Shown: in pieces, positions 25,022 to 35,737 of the stretch | How the letters are laid out: every line of letters starts with the position of its first letter | Position numbering within the stretch: the first letter of the stretch is position 1 | Assembly: GCF_013373065.1 (NCBI RefSeq) | Contig: NZ_JABXIN010000005.1 | Location: 78,616-142,615 of the forward strand | DNA length: 64,000 nucleotides | From: Algoriphagus sp. | Lineage (GTDB): Bacteria > Bacteroidota > Bacteroidia > Cytophagales > Cyclobacteriaceae | Direction: 5' to 3' | The notes under the pieces: generated by a model | What the model was told of the DNA's origin: nothing | Seen by the model: the letters and a program-made list of their open reading frames with translations, nothing else | Databases searched by the model: none | Made by a program: the position numbers and the translations under genes

Positions 25022-27715
25022 TTAAGCTTCTACAGTAGGTTTTGGTTGATAGGCCAAATTGGGTGATAATAATCGTTCGGCTTGGGCTACGGAAATTCCT
25101 TTTCGCTCTGCATAGGAAGCTACTTGATCCTCTCCTATTTTCCCGAGACCAAAATACTTGGCTTCAGGATGAGCAAAATAAAAGCCAGAAACGGAGCTAG
25201 TAGGCAACATGGCATAACTGGAGGTTAGTGTAATGCCAACGGTGTTTTCCATATCCAGAATCTTAGAAATCGTTTCCTTCTCTGAATGCTCTGGACAAGC
25301 CGGATATCCCGGAGCAGGACGAATTCCTTGATACGCTTCTCGGATCAAAGCATCATTATCCAGCTGTTCATTCTTGACATAGCCCCAATAATCTCTTCTC
25401 ACCAATTCATGCACATATTCGGCAGCTGCCTCAGCCAAACGATCTGCCAAGGCTTTCAACAAAATATCATGGTAATCGTCTCCTTTTGCTTGAAATTCTG
25501 CTGATTTTTTATCCATATCCAAACCAGCAGTCACTGCAAAACATCCCAAATAATCTACTTGATCGGGATGGATATAATCAGCCAAAGAACGATTTGGAAC
25601 CCCCTTCCCTTTTTTACCCTGCTGTCTCAAGAAATGAAACTGACCTAAAGTCAAACCTGAATTATGAGGATCTAAAAGACTCACATCATCCCCATTTCGT
25701 TTTACAGGAATCAGGGAAAATACAGCTTTAGCGGAAAGCCATTTCTCAGCAATTAATTGATCCAACATGGTTTGAGCATCAGCAAAAAGTTTTTTAGCCT
25801 CCTCTCCAACTACTGGATCTTCCAATATCTTGGGATAGCGTCCGCTCAACATCCAGGTATTGAAAAAAGGTGTCCAATCGATATATTCCCGCAATATATT
25901 CAGGTCCAACTCTTCCAAAACAGTCTTTCCCAAAACCTTTGGTTTTACAGGTTCAAAATGAGCCCAATCAATGGCTACAGGGTTAGATTTTGCTTCCTCG
26001 TAAGAAATGAGCTGCTTGATGGATTGCTTAGCTTCATGCTCAATGCGAAGCTGCTTATAGGTTTCTTTGATTTTTTGATGATAAGCGGCTCGTGTTTCTT
26101 CTGAAATCGCCTCTCCTGCAATGGGCACAGACTTACTGGCATCTGTTACATGTACTACAGTTCCGGAATATACCGGATCGATTTTCACTGCTGTATGGAT
26201 TCGGGAAGTAGTAGCCCCTCCAATCAATAAAGGGATCTTTAACCCTTGTCGCTCCATTTCAGAGGCCACATTCACCATTTCATCCAAGGAAGGAGTGATC
26301 AACCCGCTCAAACCGATGATATCTACCTTATTTTTCACGGCTTCATCAATAATCTTTTGAGCATCTACCATCACTCCCAAATCAATAATCTGGTAACTAT
26401 TGCAAGCCAAGACAACCCCCACGATATTCTTTCCGATATCATGCACATCCCCCTTCACCGTAGCAAGCAAAATTTTCTTCAAACTGGAAGCTTCCTGTCC
26501 TTCTTCTGGCAAAGGCATAAAGGGCTCCAAATAGGCTACTGCCTTCTTCATCACCCGGGCAGATTTAACTACCTGAGGCAAAAACATTTTCCCCTCTCCA
26601 AAGAGATCCCCTACCACATTCATCCCGTCCATCAAAGGACCTTCGATTACTTTCAAAGGATCTTTCAACTCTAATCTAGCCGCTTCGGTATCCTCAATGA
26701 TGTAATCCAAAATACCTTTTACCAAGGCATGCTCTATTCGTTTGGAAACAGGATCATTTCGCCAAGCTTCACTGATGGCTTCCTTTTTACCTGAAGCTTT
26801 CACCGTTTCTGCGAAATCTAAGAGACGCTCAGTAGCATCTGACCTTCGGTCAAAAAGTACATCCTCAACACGCTCCAGCAAATCCTTTGGAATATCATCA
26901 TACACCTCCAACATGGTTGGATTAACGATTCCCATGTCCATTCCATGATGGATGGCATGGTAAAGAAAAGCAGCGTGCATGGCTTCTCGTACCGGATTGT
27001 TTCCTCGGAAGGAAAAAGATACATTGGAAACCCCTCCACTTACCTTCGCGCCGGGTAGATTTTCTTTGATCCATTTGGTAGCCAAAAAGAAATCCAAGGC
27101 ATTTCGTCGATGTTCTTCCATCCCAGTCGCAACCGGGAAAATATTAGGATCAAAAATGATGTCCTGAGGATTGAATTTGACCTGCTCAACCAAAATCTTA
27201 TAACTCCTTGAACAGATTTCAATCCGTCTCTCCAAGGTGTCAGCCTGCCCCTGTTCATCAAAAGCCATCACAACAACTGCCGCTCCAAATTTCTTAATGG
27301 TTTTTGCCTGTTGGATAAACTCTTCCTCCCCATTTTTCAGTGAGATTGAATTCACAATTCCCTTTCCTTGGATGCATTTCAGACCAGCCAAAATGATATT
27401 CCATTTGGAACTGTCAATCATGATTGGGATCCGGCTGATTTCAGGTTCAGAGGCGATCAGGTTGAGAAACTTGACCATAGCGGCCTCTCCATCCAACATG
27501 CCTTCATCCATGCAGACATCTAATACCTGCGCCCCTCCTCGAACTTGATCCAAAGCCACTTCCAAGGCTTCATCATACTGTTCATTGAGGATCAAACGGG
27601 CAAACTTCTTAGAACCAGTGACATTGGTTCGCTCTCCAATATTGACAAAATTGATCGTAGGGGTAAATACCAATGGTTCTAGCCCCGATAATTTCAAATA
27701 ATTCGACTTATACAT
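25022..27715 (-). CDS. metH: Methionine synthase, pterin/cobalamin/activation part (split MetH)
   Basis: An 897-residue protein holding the MetH domains after the homocysteine domain: pterin-binding barrel (about 15-290; [36 protein letters not shown]), cobalamin cap (about 320-405), B12 domain with the axial histidine in DVHDIG (423-428) and [14 protein letters not shown], then the S-adenosylmethionine activation domain (about 565-890; [17 protein letters not shown]). The N-terminal zinc/homocysteine domain is encoded by the preceding gene. Its ATG lies inside the last codons of that gene (8-base overlap). Confidence 0.95.
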   Translation of the reverse strand: MYKSNYLKLSGLEPLVFTPTINFVNIGERTNVTGSKKFARLILNEQYDEALEVALDQVRGGAQVLDVCMDEGMLDGEAAMVKFLNLIASEPEISRIPIMIDSSKWNIILAGLKCIQGKGIVNSISLKNGEEEFIQQAKTIKKFGAAVVVMAFDEQGQADTLERRIEICSRSYKILVEQVKFNPQDIIFDPNIFPVATGMEEHRRNALDFFLATKWIKENLPGAKVSGGVSNVSFSFRGNNPVREAMHAAFLYHAIHHGMDMGIVNPTMLEVYDDIPKDLLERVEDVLFDRRSDATERLLDFAETVKASGKKEAISEAWRNDPVSKRIEHALVKGILDYIIEDTEAARLELKDPLKVIEGPLMDGMNVVGDLFGEGKMFLPQVVKSARVMKKAVAYLEPFMPLPEEGQEASSLKKILLATVKGDVHDIGKNIVGVVLACNSYQIIDLGVMVDAQKIIDEAVKNKVDIIGLSGLITPSLDEMVNVASEMERQGLKIPLLIGGATTSRIHTAVKIDPVYSGTVVHVTDASKSVPIAGEAISEETRAAYHQKIKETYKQLRIEHEAKQSIKQLISYEEAKSNPVAIDWAHFEPVKPKVLGKTVLEELDLNILREYIDWTPFFNTWMLSGRYPKILEDPVVGEEAKKLFADAQTMLDQLIAEKWLSAKAVFSLIPVKRNGDDVSLLDPHNSGLTLGQFHFLRQQGKKGKGVPNRSLADYIHPDQVDYLGCFAVTAGLDMDKKSAEFQAKGDDYHDILLKALADRLAEAAAEYVHELVRRDYWGYVKNEQLDNDALIREAYQGIRPAPGYPACPEHSEKETISKILDMENTVGITLTSSYAMLPTSSVSGFYFAHPEAKYFGLGKIGEDQVASYAERKGISVAQAERLLSPNLAYQPKPTVEA

Positions 27716-28766
27716 TTTCCTCCCCTTCTACTAGTTCTTCCTCTACTTTACGAGGCGAATAACAAGCTGCAATCTTCGCCAATTCCCGAATATGATCCGG
27801 AGTAGTTCCACAGCATCCTCCCAAAATATTAAGCATACCATCTTTTAAGAATGGCTCCATTTCATGTCCCATTTCACCTGCGCCCTGGTCATAGGCTCCA
27901 AATTCATTCGGAAGCCCGGCATTGGGATAGGCTGAAACATAAAAGGGAGCCTTGTCTGCCAAGACCTTGAGATAAGGGCGCAATTCTTTGGCCCCTAAAG
28001 CACAATTCAAACCCACTGAAAACAATGGCACATGAGAAACAGAAATCAGAAACGCTTCGGTAGTCTGCCCGGAAAGGGTCCGACCAGAAGCATCGGTAAT
28101 CGTTCCGGAAATCATAATTGGAATTCCGCCTTCGTGAGGATCTAAAGGCATGGACCGCTCTTCAAATACATCCTGAATAGCAAATAATGCAGCCTTAGCA
28201 TTCAAGGTATCGAAAATCGTCTCCACCAAAAGTATATCCACACCTCCATCCAAAAGTCCTCTTACTTGTTCGGCATAGGCTGCAGCCAACTGATCAAAAG
28301 TAATGGCGCGATATCCTGGATCATTGACATCCGGGGAAATAGAAGCAGTCCGATTGGTAGGCCCCATTGCTCCAGCCACAAAGCGAGGTTTATGGGGTTC
28401 TTTTGCGGTAAATTCATCAGCGACTTCCCGGGCGATTTTAGCAGAAGCCAGATTCAACTCATAGGCAAGGTGTGACAAACCATAATCCTCCTGCGCAATC
28501 GAAGTTCCAGAAAATGTATTGGTTTCAATGATATCGGCTCCAGCCTCCAAGTATTCACGATGAATAGCCTTGATGATATCAGGTCTGCTTAATGAGAGTA
28601 AATCATTGTTGCCTTTCAGAGCCTTGGGATGGTTTTTAAGCGCAGGCGTTCGAAAATCATCTTCGGTCAAGGTATACCGTTGAATCATCGTACCCATGGC
28701 ACCATCGAGCACCAAGATTCTGTTTTTAATGACATTTAGGAGTAATTGCGTTCTGTTTTGCATCAT
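27708..28766 (-). CDS. metH: Homocysteine S-methyltransferase domain (split MetH N-terminal part)
   Basis: A 352-residue zinc-dependent homocysteine-binding barrel: [52 protein letters not shown] (first Cys ligand) and [11 protein letters not shown] (the Cys pair). This equals residues 1-350 of a full-length MetH. The next gene carries the rest. Both parts are complete domain-wise, and the downstream part has its own ATG and natural domain boundary, so a genuine split is more likely than a sequencing frameshift. Expression lies under a SAM-I riboswitch. Confidence 0.92.
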   Translation of the reverse strand: MMQNRTQLLLNVIKNRILVLDGAMGTMIQRYTLTEDDFRTPALKNHPKALKGNNDLLSLSRPDIIKAIHREYLEAGADIIETNTFSGTSIAQEDYGLSHLAYELNLASAKIAREVADEFTAKEPHKPRFVAGAMGPTNRTASISPDVNDPGYRAITFDQLAAAYAEQVRGLLDGGVDILLVETIFDTLNAKAALFAIQDVFEERSMPLDPHEGGIPIMISGTITDASGRTLSGQTTEAFLISVSHVPLFSVGLNCALGAKELRPYLKVLADKAPFYVSAYPNAGLPNEFGAYDQGAGEMGHEMEPFLKDGMLNILGGCCGTTPDHIRELAKIAACYSPRKVEEELVEGEENV

Positions 28767-28830
28767 TCGTTGTAATCGTTCAAAAAGCTAATCGAGCAAA
28801 ACACGGAGAAAAGTACAGGGTAATCTTTTC

Positions 28831-28930
28831 CGCTCATCTTTTTCCGGCGAATCCGGAATGGGAATTAGCACCTTGTTTACAGGTTGCTAAGACGTCGTAG
28901 GGCCCTTCCCTCGGTCTTTCTCGATAAGCC
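28831..28930 (-). promoter_or_regulatory. SAM-I (S-box) riboswitch
   Basis: Read on the minus strand, the sequence has P1 GCTTATC paired with GATGAGC, the core GAGGGAAGGGCCC, CTTAGCAACC and GGTGCTAATTCC, in the canonical S-box order and spacing. P4 is present as TCCGGATTCGCCGGA. It binds S-adenosylmethionine and should lower metH-metH-metF expression when SAM is abundant. A bulged hairpin (28804-28832) lies between it and the start codon and may be the expression platform, but its T-run is weak. Confidence 0.93.
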
Positions 28931-28933
28931 TCC

Positions 28934-28941
28934 CAAAGGTA
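28934..28941 (-). promoter_or_regulatory. -7 promoter element for the SAM-I/metH transcript
   Basis: On the minus strand TACCTTTG matches TAnnTTTG. A start site about 6-7 bases downstream would coincide with the first base of riboswitch stem P1, so the transcript would begin with the riboswitch itself. Confidence 0.65.
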
Positions 28942-29017
28942 ATAGCAAAAGCGCAATAAAACTAGATGATCCGGATGAAAAGCAGTATGCATGTAAAGGT
29001 ATCCTTCAAGTCTACCC

Positions 29018-30334
29018 TTAAGGTCTTACACCAATCCCAAACATCAGATAAGGAGCTGACATATATCCAGCCATATCCAATTCACCTAAACGGTAATTGG
29101 CCAAGGCCAATTCATAGCCCATGGATACCGAAAAGACTAAATCAAACCATTTTCGTTTGGTCATCGGGTGCGCATACTCTACGAATACTTCCGGTTTGGC
29201 CATCAAGCCACTGTTTTTTAAATACCCGTCAAACTTTCGCTGTTCAAATAGCTCTGGAAAATCAGGTTTTTCGACCTGACTCAAGGTATAGCGGATATTA
29301 CCAAAGCCCACACCACCCAAAGCACCCATGCCAAAATTTTTGTATTTCAAAAACTTCAATCCTCCATTGGCATAGATTCGAAGACTATTCAGCGTTTGGG
29401 ATTTTAATGAATTAGCCGAACCATCCATAGACAGATTATAGACTTCCACGCCATACAGAACACCTTCAGTTTCCCCGGTAATTTTAATACCCAGGTTAGA
29501 TGGCCTGCCCTTCAATGGTTCATAACCAGCCTCTTCCAATTGATTATTCAGACGATCAGGTTTTGTAAAGTGAATACCTGAAACCAATTGTAAAGCGATG
29601 GAGGCATCCTTGTAAAAGAAATTACGATCGGGAATACTTAATCCTGCCCCTACCCGAATAAAGGCCCCACTTTGGGTATTTTGAAAGGACATATCCGAAA
29701 GATTCCACTTTCCTTCAAAAGGGCTAAAAGCATATCCGAGCTTGGCGATCACGTCCAAGGATTCTTTTCTCCCGGGAAGAGGAAAATCGTAGCTCAGCTG
29801 AAATCCAATCTCCGTTAAAAAATCCCCATACTTCCTGCTACCTTTATGGATATTGTTTTCTCGCAGAATAAAACCCAACTCAGGATCTGCTAAAAAATCC
29901 ACCAGATTGTTTGGTGCTTCCTTGGGTAGCATTTGAAAATTCAAAAAACCCATTCCCAAAGACATGTAATGAATCAACTGGAACTTGGATTCTTCGGTAA
30001 AAGAATACCCAACGTTCAACAATACGCGTGAGGTCCTATAACTTAGGCGATAGCCATCCAATTCGCTTCTTTTCCCTTGATTATGGTAAAGTTCCAAACC
30101 CAATACAAAATCATTGATTCGATTCTGATAGCCCAGCCCTATTGTTTGATAGCGATTTCGCAAGGGCGTCAGTCCTCGATCTTCCAGCATTTGATTAAAC
30201 TGATTGAGCTTGGCCCCACTAGTGCCCATCACAGCGTAAAAAGTACTTCGCTTCGTTATCAATCCTTGAGAACGGCTTAGTGCTGGTGAAAGCAATAAAG
30301 AAATCAGAATGAATATCCTGAAAAAATTAGGCAT
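29018..30334 (-). CDS. Exported beta-barrel-like protein of unknown function
   Basis: A 438-residue protein with a signal peptide (MPNFFRIFILISLLLSPALS, ending SRSQG). The rest has repeated alternating hydrophobic/polar strands with many Tyr, Phe and Gly residues and ends in a short aromatic-poor tail (YLMFGIGVRP), as in outer-membrane barrels. No family was recognised. It is on the same strand as metH, about 250 bases upstream of metH across the riboswitch. It has its own candidate promoter (30357-30364), so it is probably independent of methionine genes. Confidence 0.6.
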   Translation of the reverse strand: MPNFFRIFILISLLLSPALSRSQGLITKRSTFYAVMGTSGAKLNQFNQMLEDRGLTPLRNRYQTIGLGYQNRINDFVLGLELYHNQGKRSELDGYRLSYRTSRVLLNVGYSFTEESKFQLIHYMSLGMGFLNFQMLPKEAPNNLVDFLADPELGFILRENNIHKGSRKYGDFLTEIGFQLSYDFPLPGRKESLDVIAKLGYAFSPFEGKWNLSDMSFQNTQSGAFIRVGAGLSIPDRNFFYKDASIALQLVSGIHFTKPDRLNNQLEEAGYEPLKGRPSNLGIKITGETEGVLYGVEVYNLSMDGSANSLKSQTLNSLRIYANGGLKFLKYKNFGMGALGGVGFGNIRYTLSQVEKPDFPELFEQRKFDGYLKNSGLMAKPEVFVEYAHPMTKRKWFDLVFSVSMGYELALANYRLGELDMAGYMSAPYLMFGIGVRP

Positions 30335-30356
30335 TATAGATGGCTTTTTCGGTAAA

Positions 30357-30364
30357 CAAATTTA
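30357..30364 (-). promoter_or_regulatory. Candidate -7 promoter element
   Basis: The minus strand reads TAAATTTG, an exact TAnnTTTG match, 23 bases before the start codon of the barrel-like gene. No TTG lies at the -33 spacing. Confidence 0.4.
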
Positions 30365-30388
30365 TCAGCCTTTGTGGCAAAATTTGTG

Positions 30389-33300
30389 CTAATCCGATAA
30401 AAGACTTTTTGCACGCAGGTATTTTGAGAGTTTTTCAAACAAAACTTCAGGAGAAAATGGCTTTGGCACGTAATCATTGATGCCCGCCTCAAGCAACTCA
30501 TTCTTAACTTCTTCCAAGGAAGATGCCGTCAAGGCAAGAATAGGAACCTGAGCCTTTTTTGGGTTTGGATTCTTCCTTACTTTTTTAGCTACTTCAAAAC
30601 CATCCAAATGTGGCATTTGCAAGTCTAATAATAAAATATCAAAGGTTTCATGATCGAATTTATCCATGGCATCCTTCCCATCCACAGCCAATTCCAAATG
30701 CCCCACCTTCCACTTTTGAAGGAATTTTTTAATCAAAACCTGATTTACCGCATTATCCTCTGCCACCAAAACCGAATACCCTTCTAGGGAACGGGAAGCT
30801 GCATGGGCAGGCTCTTGATCTTCTTCCAGATGCCGTCGGTCAACCTGGAATGGTACCTCAAATTCAAAAATACTTCCACCTTCCGGATTCGGATAATAGT
30901 TGATTTCTCCTTCAAAAAGCTCAACCAAGCGCTTGACAATCGCCAAACCTAAACCTGTTCCTCCATATTTTCTGGTTGTATCCGACGAAGCCTGGGTAAA
31001 GGCTTCAAAAATGTGTGTTGCTTTATCGGCAGGAATCCCAATTCCGGTATCCTCAAAACGGAACTGAACCCGGATTCGTCCATCTGGATCGGTTCCCCTT
31101 TCCTGAAGACGGATTCGAATGAAACCCTTTTCGGTAAACTTGATGGCATTACTCACCAAATTATTAATCACCTGTCCAATGCGCAGCGAGTCTGCTAATA
31201 ACCATTGTGGAATAGACTCATCAAACTCACAGGAAATTTTCAAGCCTTTTTCATGCGCTTGGAAACTATGTGAATGAATAATCCGATGTAAAAGGTGGCG
31301 TAGGTCCAAAGGCAAATGCTCCAATTCAATTTTTCCGGAGTCAATTTTATTGTAATCCAGAATGTCATTGATAAGCGCCATCAGACTTTCCGCAGAAAAC
31401 TGAAGCGTCTTGAGGTTTTCCAATTGATCTGGACGTGGGTCATCTTCCATCAAGAAATGGGAAAGTCCAATCACCGCATTCATAGGAGTCCGAATCTCAT
31501 GACTCATCACCGATAAGAACTGGGACTTGATACGCGAAGCTTCTTCTGCATTTTCCTTTGCCTTCACCAACTCTTTTTGAGCCTCCTTCAGTTTGGAAAT
31601 ATCCCGAGCAATACCGGTGTAAAGACGGCGTTTTCCGTCTTTGTCGGAAATGATCTTTCCATGGGAATTAAAAATTCGGGTTTCGCCGTTTTTATGCATC
31701 AATCGGAATTCCAAAAATTGATGTTCGGAGAGGAAGTCTCGACTTTCCTGCTGCATTTCCTGAAAGACGTTCAAATCATCCGGATGGAGGAAATCAAAAA
31801 TGCTTCTACCTACCACTTCCTCAACCTCATAATCTAGGAATTGCTTGACATTGGGTGAGATATAATCAAAAACATAACTGTCCGTCAAAGAGAAAATAAT
31901 CTCCGTGGATTCCTCTACCAAGGTTCTGTATTTTTCTTCTGAATCTTCCAGCTGTTTTTTAGCCAGATATTCATCAGTCACATCCCGAATAATGCTCAGC
32001 GCATAGGCAACTTCCCCATTTTCGATAATGGGACGAATGATCCGGTGATAATTTCGATCCTTAAACTCAAATTCGGATTCGACCACCTCCTGATGCTGAT
32101 ACACCCGATCCAAAATAGAGGAGACTTCTTTTGAATTAGTGATTGAGATATCTGAAAGGTATTTTCCTTCAAAATTATCACGGCTAAAACCCCAATTTTC
32201 AAAATTGGTACCCTCGGCCAAAATATATTTCCGATCCTTATCAAGCAGGAAAATATTGGTTCCGGGTATTTGGGATGCCAACATCCGATACTGCTTTTCT
32301 TTTTCCTCTTTAAACTGAACAAAGTTTTTTCGCTCAGTAATATCCTGGAACAAGCCCTGATGCATGGTGATTTTTCCTTGAAAATCCAGTACATCGGAAG
32401 TCCTGTCCTCTACCCAAACATAGTCACCTGCAGCATTTTGAATTCGATACTCTCCGGAAAAAGAAAGGATTCCTGAATCCGTTTTTCTTGAATCGCGAAG
32501 GGAAACAATAGCATCACGGTCATCCGGATGGATCAAGTCTAGGAATGAAATATTTTTTCCCATCAATTCAGACGACTGATAGCCAAATTGACTGATATTC
32601 TCCGAGATGTATTCAATGCGGTAATTATCGTTCGGGTCCACCTGAAACAAAACCGCAGGACTATTCTCAGCAATCATTCGAGCTCGGGAAGCCAACTTCT
32701 CACTTTCACGTTTTTCACTCAAATTCCTCAGAATCAGTGAATAGCCAATCTTATCCTGATTTTCTGAATAAATAGCCTGAATAGAAATTTCAAAAGGAGA
32801 AATGGGAGTATGGAGCGTCTCCAATGTCACTTCACCTTTCCAAACTTTCCCCTCCTCGACCTTTTTAATTAAGGTAGAAATAGATGGCGAACCATTTTCG
32901 ACATCACATTGCAACAAGTCATCTACATTTCCCCGAAAGGAAGCGGAAGTTTCCGGACAACAAAGTTGTATGGCAGCCCCATTGAGGTAGATGACATCCA
33001 AATTCAAATTAGTCACCACAATCGGATCGCTTACCTGTGCCAAAATCTGGGATTGTAACCGCAAATGTTCCTCAGCAGCGCGCTTATGGGTCACATCCGT
33101 ACAAAAGCCTGTAACTTCCAGTCCCTGACTCAGGAAGTTTTCACGGGTTTCTATTTCATAAGCTATAAAGGCTGTTCCTCCAGAGTCATTTTTTATAGTA
33201 AACTCCCCAGATTCCTGACTTTTTTCCTGAATGCTTTTCTTTAACTTTTTGACAAAATCTGACCGAGTCCCCTTGTCAATCTTATAAATCAAGGTGGAAA

Positions 33301-34690
33301 ATTCCGCCGTCAAAGGTTCTGTTCCCAATCCAAAAAGTTCGGCCAATCCACCTGAAATGTAGAAAAGGTCTTTTTGGGTACTGTAACGCCAAGAGCCAGA
33401 TTTAGAAAGTCGCTCGGTCGTGGCCAGCAAACTCTCATTCCGTTGAATTCTTCTTGTCAACCAACTACCCGAATAAGCTCCTGCCAAAATATCTCCCAGC
33501 TGTCGGAAGATCTGCAATTGTTTTTCTGTGTATTCCAATTTAGCGCTCACAATCTCATAGCTCAAAACGCCACGAAGCTTGTTCGCAGAGATCATTGGGA
33601 TCAATAACAAATAGCGCCAGTTTTCCTTTTTATCAGGACATTCCACCAATTTGACGATCCCCTTTTCCAACCGGGTTTTTCGGGCCGTGATCTCTTGATG
33701 AATATCTTGAAAATTCGTCTTGGTGTTTTCGCCACTAACCCAACTATTCAGGAGTTCCTGTTCATCTGTATCCCGATTGACAATCCATATTTGTCCTAAT
33801 TCCGCATGCAGGAACTGACCAAATTTTTCCAATAAAAACTGAAATTCCTTTTCAGGCTGTGTAAGGGAGGCATTGATAATACGAGCAGATACCTGATTGA
33901 TCAGGTTTTCAATTTCATAACGGCGCTGCAAGTCCCGGTCCATCTGTATGAAATCGGTAATATCCCGACTTGAAAAGAGAACCCCGTTAATCTCCGGGTG
34001 ATGGAGCAAGTTTTTTGCAAAACTTTCTAGGTAGATCCGCTCTCCATTTTGGCGATTAATCCAAAAATCAACAGCGACCTCCCGATCAGAAAGCAATACG
34101 TCTTCAAAACTCCCCTTCACGATTTGGATGACTCCTGCTTGGATAAATTCATTAAAATTCCGTCCTACAATCGCCTCGGAAGGAAAGCCTAATTTTTCGC
34201 TGACCGAATCAGAAATAAACTTGTAATTCCCTTTTTCATCCAGAATCGCAATCAAATCATGACTGTGATTCAAAATACTCTGCATATAGCTGAGTTCCTC
34301 CCGGGCTTCGATATCCTTTTCCAACAAGAAATTCTCCCCTACCGAATCCCCGAAATAACGGATCGGGTTTGCCTTGACGATCAAAAATCGAGAACTATAG
34401 GTAGAAGGCAGATTGGTAAAGGACCATTCCATCCGCAACATTTTCCCGTCTTTTTGCTCAATAGACTTGAAATAGCGGGAATTAGGAACTTCTCCCCCTT
34501 CATAAAAGGATTGAATCTGTTCGATTAATTCCGGTTGGGAAAACCAAGTCTCCCAAGCTTGGGGCAGATTTTTAAAATTCTCTGTTGAGTAACGATTCCA
34601 AAAAATAATCTCCTCCCGATCCATCAAGAACAAAGGCTCTTGAATCTCATTCAGAAAATCAGAAATATCAAATTGTTTAAAATTACTCAT
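30389..34690 (-). CDS. Hybrid sensor histidine kinase with multiple PAS and a GAF domain
   Basis: A 1433-residue soluble hybrid kinase. The start is taken at 34690 (MSNFKQFDISDFLNEIQEPL) rather than the in-frame ATG 14 codons upstream, because the first PAS begins here. Order: PAS (about 5-115), PAS (137-255), GAF (270-425), then five PAS repeats to about 1045, HisKA with the phospho-histidine in SVMSHEIRTPMNAVIG, HATPase (DTGIGIP, GGTGLGLAIVKRL), and a C-terminal receiver with DLQMPHLDGFE. No membrane segment is seen. No response regulator is adjacent, so it is an orphan; its output is unknown. Confidence 0.9.
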   Translation of the reverse strand: MSNFKQFDISDFLNEIQEPLFLMDREEIIFWNRYSTENFKNLPQAWETWFSQPELIEQIQSFYEGGEVPNSRYFKSIEQKDGKMLRMEWSFTNLPSTYSSRFLIVKANPIRYFGDSVGENFLLEKDIEAREELSYMQSILNHSHDLIAILDEKGNYKFISDSVSEKLGFPSEAIVGRNFNEFIQAGVIQIVKGSFEDVLLSDREVAVDFWINRQNGERIYLESFAKNLLHHPEINGVLFSSRDITDFIQMDRDLQRRYEIENLINQVSARIINASLTQPEKEFQFLLEKFGQFLHAELGQIWIVNRDTDEQELLNSWVSGENTKTNFQDIHQEITARKTRLEKGIVKLVECPDKKENWRYLLLIPMISANKLRGVLSYEIVSAKLEYTEKQLQIFRQLGDILAGAYSGSWLTRRIQRNESLLATTERLSKSGSWRYSTQKDLFYISGGLAELFGLGTEPLTAEFSTLIYKIDKGTRSDFVKKLKKSIQEKSQESGEFTIKNDSGGTAFIAYEIETRENFLSQGLEVTGFCTDVTHKRAAEEHLRLQSQILAQVSDPIVVTNLNLDVIYLNGAAIQLCCPETSASFRGNVDDLLQCDVENGSPSISTLIKKVEEGKVWKGEVTLETLHTPISPFEISIQAIYSENQDKIGYSLILRNLSEKRESEKLASRARMIAENSPAVLFQVDPNDNYRIEYISENISQFGYQSSELMGKNISFLDLIHPDDRDAIVSLRDSRKTDSGILSFSGEYRIQNAAGDYVWVEDRTSDVLDFQGKITMHQGLFQDITERKNFVQFKEEKEKQYRMLASQIPGTNIFLLDKDRKYILAEGTNFENWGFSRDNFEGKYLSDISITNSKEVSSILDRVYQHQEVVESEFEFKDRNYHRIIRPIIENGEVAYALSIIRDVTDEYLAKKQLEDSEEKYRTLVEESTEIIFSLTDSYVFDYISPNVKQFLDYEVEEVVGRSIFDFLHPDDLNVFQEMQQESRDFLSEHQFLEFRLMHKNGETRIFNSHGKIISDKDGKRRLYTGIARDISKLKEAQKELVKAKENAEEASRIKSQFLSVMSHEIRTPMNAVIGLSHFLMEDDPRPDQLENLKTLQFSAESLMALINDILDYNKIDSGKIELEHLPLDLRHLLHRIIHSHSFQAHEKGLKISCEFDESIPQWLLADSLRIGQVINNLVSNAIKFTEKGFIRIRLQERGTDPDGRIRVQFRFEDTGIGIPADKATHIFEAFTQASSDTTRKYGGTGLGLAIVKRLVELFEGEINYYPNPEGGSIFEFEVPFQVDRRHLEEDQEPAHAASRSLEGYSVLVAEDNAVNQVLIKKFLQKWKVGHLELAVDGKDAMDKFDHETFDILLLDLQMPHLDGFEVAKKVRKNPNPKKAQVPILALTASSLEEVKNELLEAGINDYVPKPFSPEVLFEKLSKYLRAKSLLSD

Positions 34691-34821
34691 GAAAAAGTAA
34701 TAGAGCTTGGGTGTTGATGGCCCTAATATCACAAAAAGATCACTTAAAAAACAAGTTTAAGAGATATTTATCCTAGGGGTAACAAGGGAATTTGAGAAAA
34801 AATCAAGTCTCTTAATTGGTT

Positions 34822-35124
34822 CAAGTCTACAGACCTGCCTCTCGTCAGGCAGGCTTAATTGGTTCAAGTCTCCAGACCTGCCTTCCGTCAGGCAGGCTTG
34901 GACCATCGAATAGGCAGTCTCTTGACTGCCAATCAATCCAAACAACCAGTCTGAAGACTGTATTGGTTGATGCACAAGTCAAAAGACTTGCGCTATGGGT
35001 TAAGGAGGAACTGGTTCAAGTTTCAGGAACTGCCTTCTGTCTCGCAGGCTTAAGTGGTTCAAGTCTCCAGACCTGCCTCCCGTCAGGCAGGCTTGGACCA
35101 TTGGAAAGGCAGTCTTCAGACTGC
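34822..35124. repeat. Left REP-palindrome array (A1, A2-B1-C1-D1, A3, A4-B2)
   Basis: Short palindromes in fixed order: A1 34822-34856, A2 34865-34901, B1 34913-34930, C1 34947-34960, D1 34972-34993, degenerate A3 35017-35051, A4 35060-35096, B2 35109-35124. Most hold a GTC-N4-GAC-type core (for example CAGTCTGAAGACTG in C1). A units carry a second palindrome, CCTGCC...GGCAGG. The array stops at the transposase gene. Hairpins of this kind are the recognition substrates of REP-associated transposases. Confidence 0.88.
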
Positions 35125-35136
35125 TATTCAATCATC

Positions 35137-35691
35137 CTAATCGATCAAAATAACATCAATTAGTTTTTCAGGTAATCCAGCATAATTTTTTGCACTACTG
35201 TACAAATATTCTTCAGCTAGGCACACAATTCCTGACTTCACAGGATTTTGGTGGATATAATTCAAACATCGGATTACCTTATCATTCGTATTTAATTCTA
35301 TTGGTTGATTATGTTGCTGCCAAAATTGAAAATTTGTATTGTTAACATTTTTCCTTCCTGCCTTCCCAAATCTTTCTAATAAAAAGGTTCTCCTACTTTC
35401 TGAGGAGGATTTTTTAATTGCTTCAATAATTTTATTAGATGTGTATTTTTTTATATCCCTTATTAGATCTTCAATTCTTGATTCTCCATTTCTTCCAATA
35501 ATTAAATGAATATGATTGGACATAATACAAAAGGCACACAAATCCAACCCCTTGTTTTGTTGGCAGTACCTCAGTGAATTCAAGAAAATATCTCTGTACT
35601 CTTGTCTTGTAAATACATCAATCCACTCAATAACTGTAAAAGTCACGAAATACAATTTTTCCTGATCCCATATTTTGTACTTTCTACTCAT
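35137..35691 (-). CDS. REP-associated tyrosine transposase (RAYT)
   Basis: A 184-residue Y1 HUH transposase of the IS200-like RAYT type. The HUH motif lies in MSNHIHLIIG (H60, H62) and the catalytic tyrosine in LNYIHQNPVKSGIV (Y145); YFVTFTVIEW at the N-terminus is typical. All key residues are intact and there is no frameshift. It is flanked on both sides by palindromes of the same family and sits between a B and a C palindrome of the array. Its last codons overlap the B-C spacer. It nicks single-stranded REP hairpins; array maintenance or spread is inferred. Confidence 0.9.
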   Translation of the reverse strand: MSRKYKIWDQEKLYFVTFTVIEWIDVFTRQEYRDIFLNSLRYCQQNKGLDLCAFCIMSNHIHLIIGRNGESRIEDLIRDIKKYTSNKIIEAIKKSSSESRRTFLLERFGKAGRKNVNNTNFQFWQQHNQPIELNTNDKVIRCLNYIHQNPVKSGIVCLAEEYLYSSAKNYAGLPEKLIDVILID

Positions 35692-35737
35692 CTGATTGAT
35701 TTCCTGTTAACTAAAATAATATTTATAAATAAAAATA

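Noticed and set aside
26246..26674. 142-residue plus-strand open frame inside metH
   Set aside because: Lies opposite conserved B12-domain codons; no start context or family features.
27708..27715. Sequencing frameshift splitting metH
   Set aside because: Both products are domain-complete, the second has its own ATG at a natural boundary, and the overlap is compatible with translational coupling; retained as a true split, with a check suggested.
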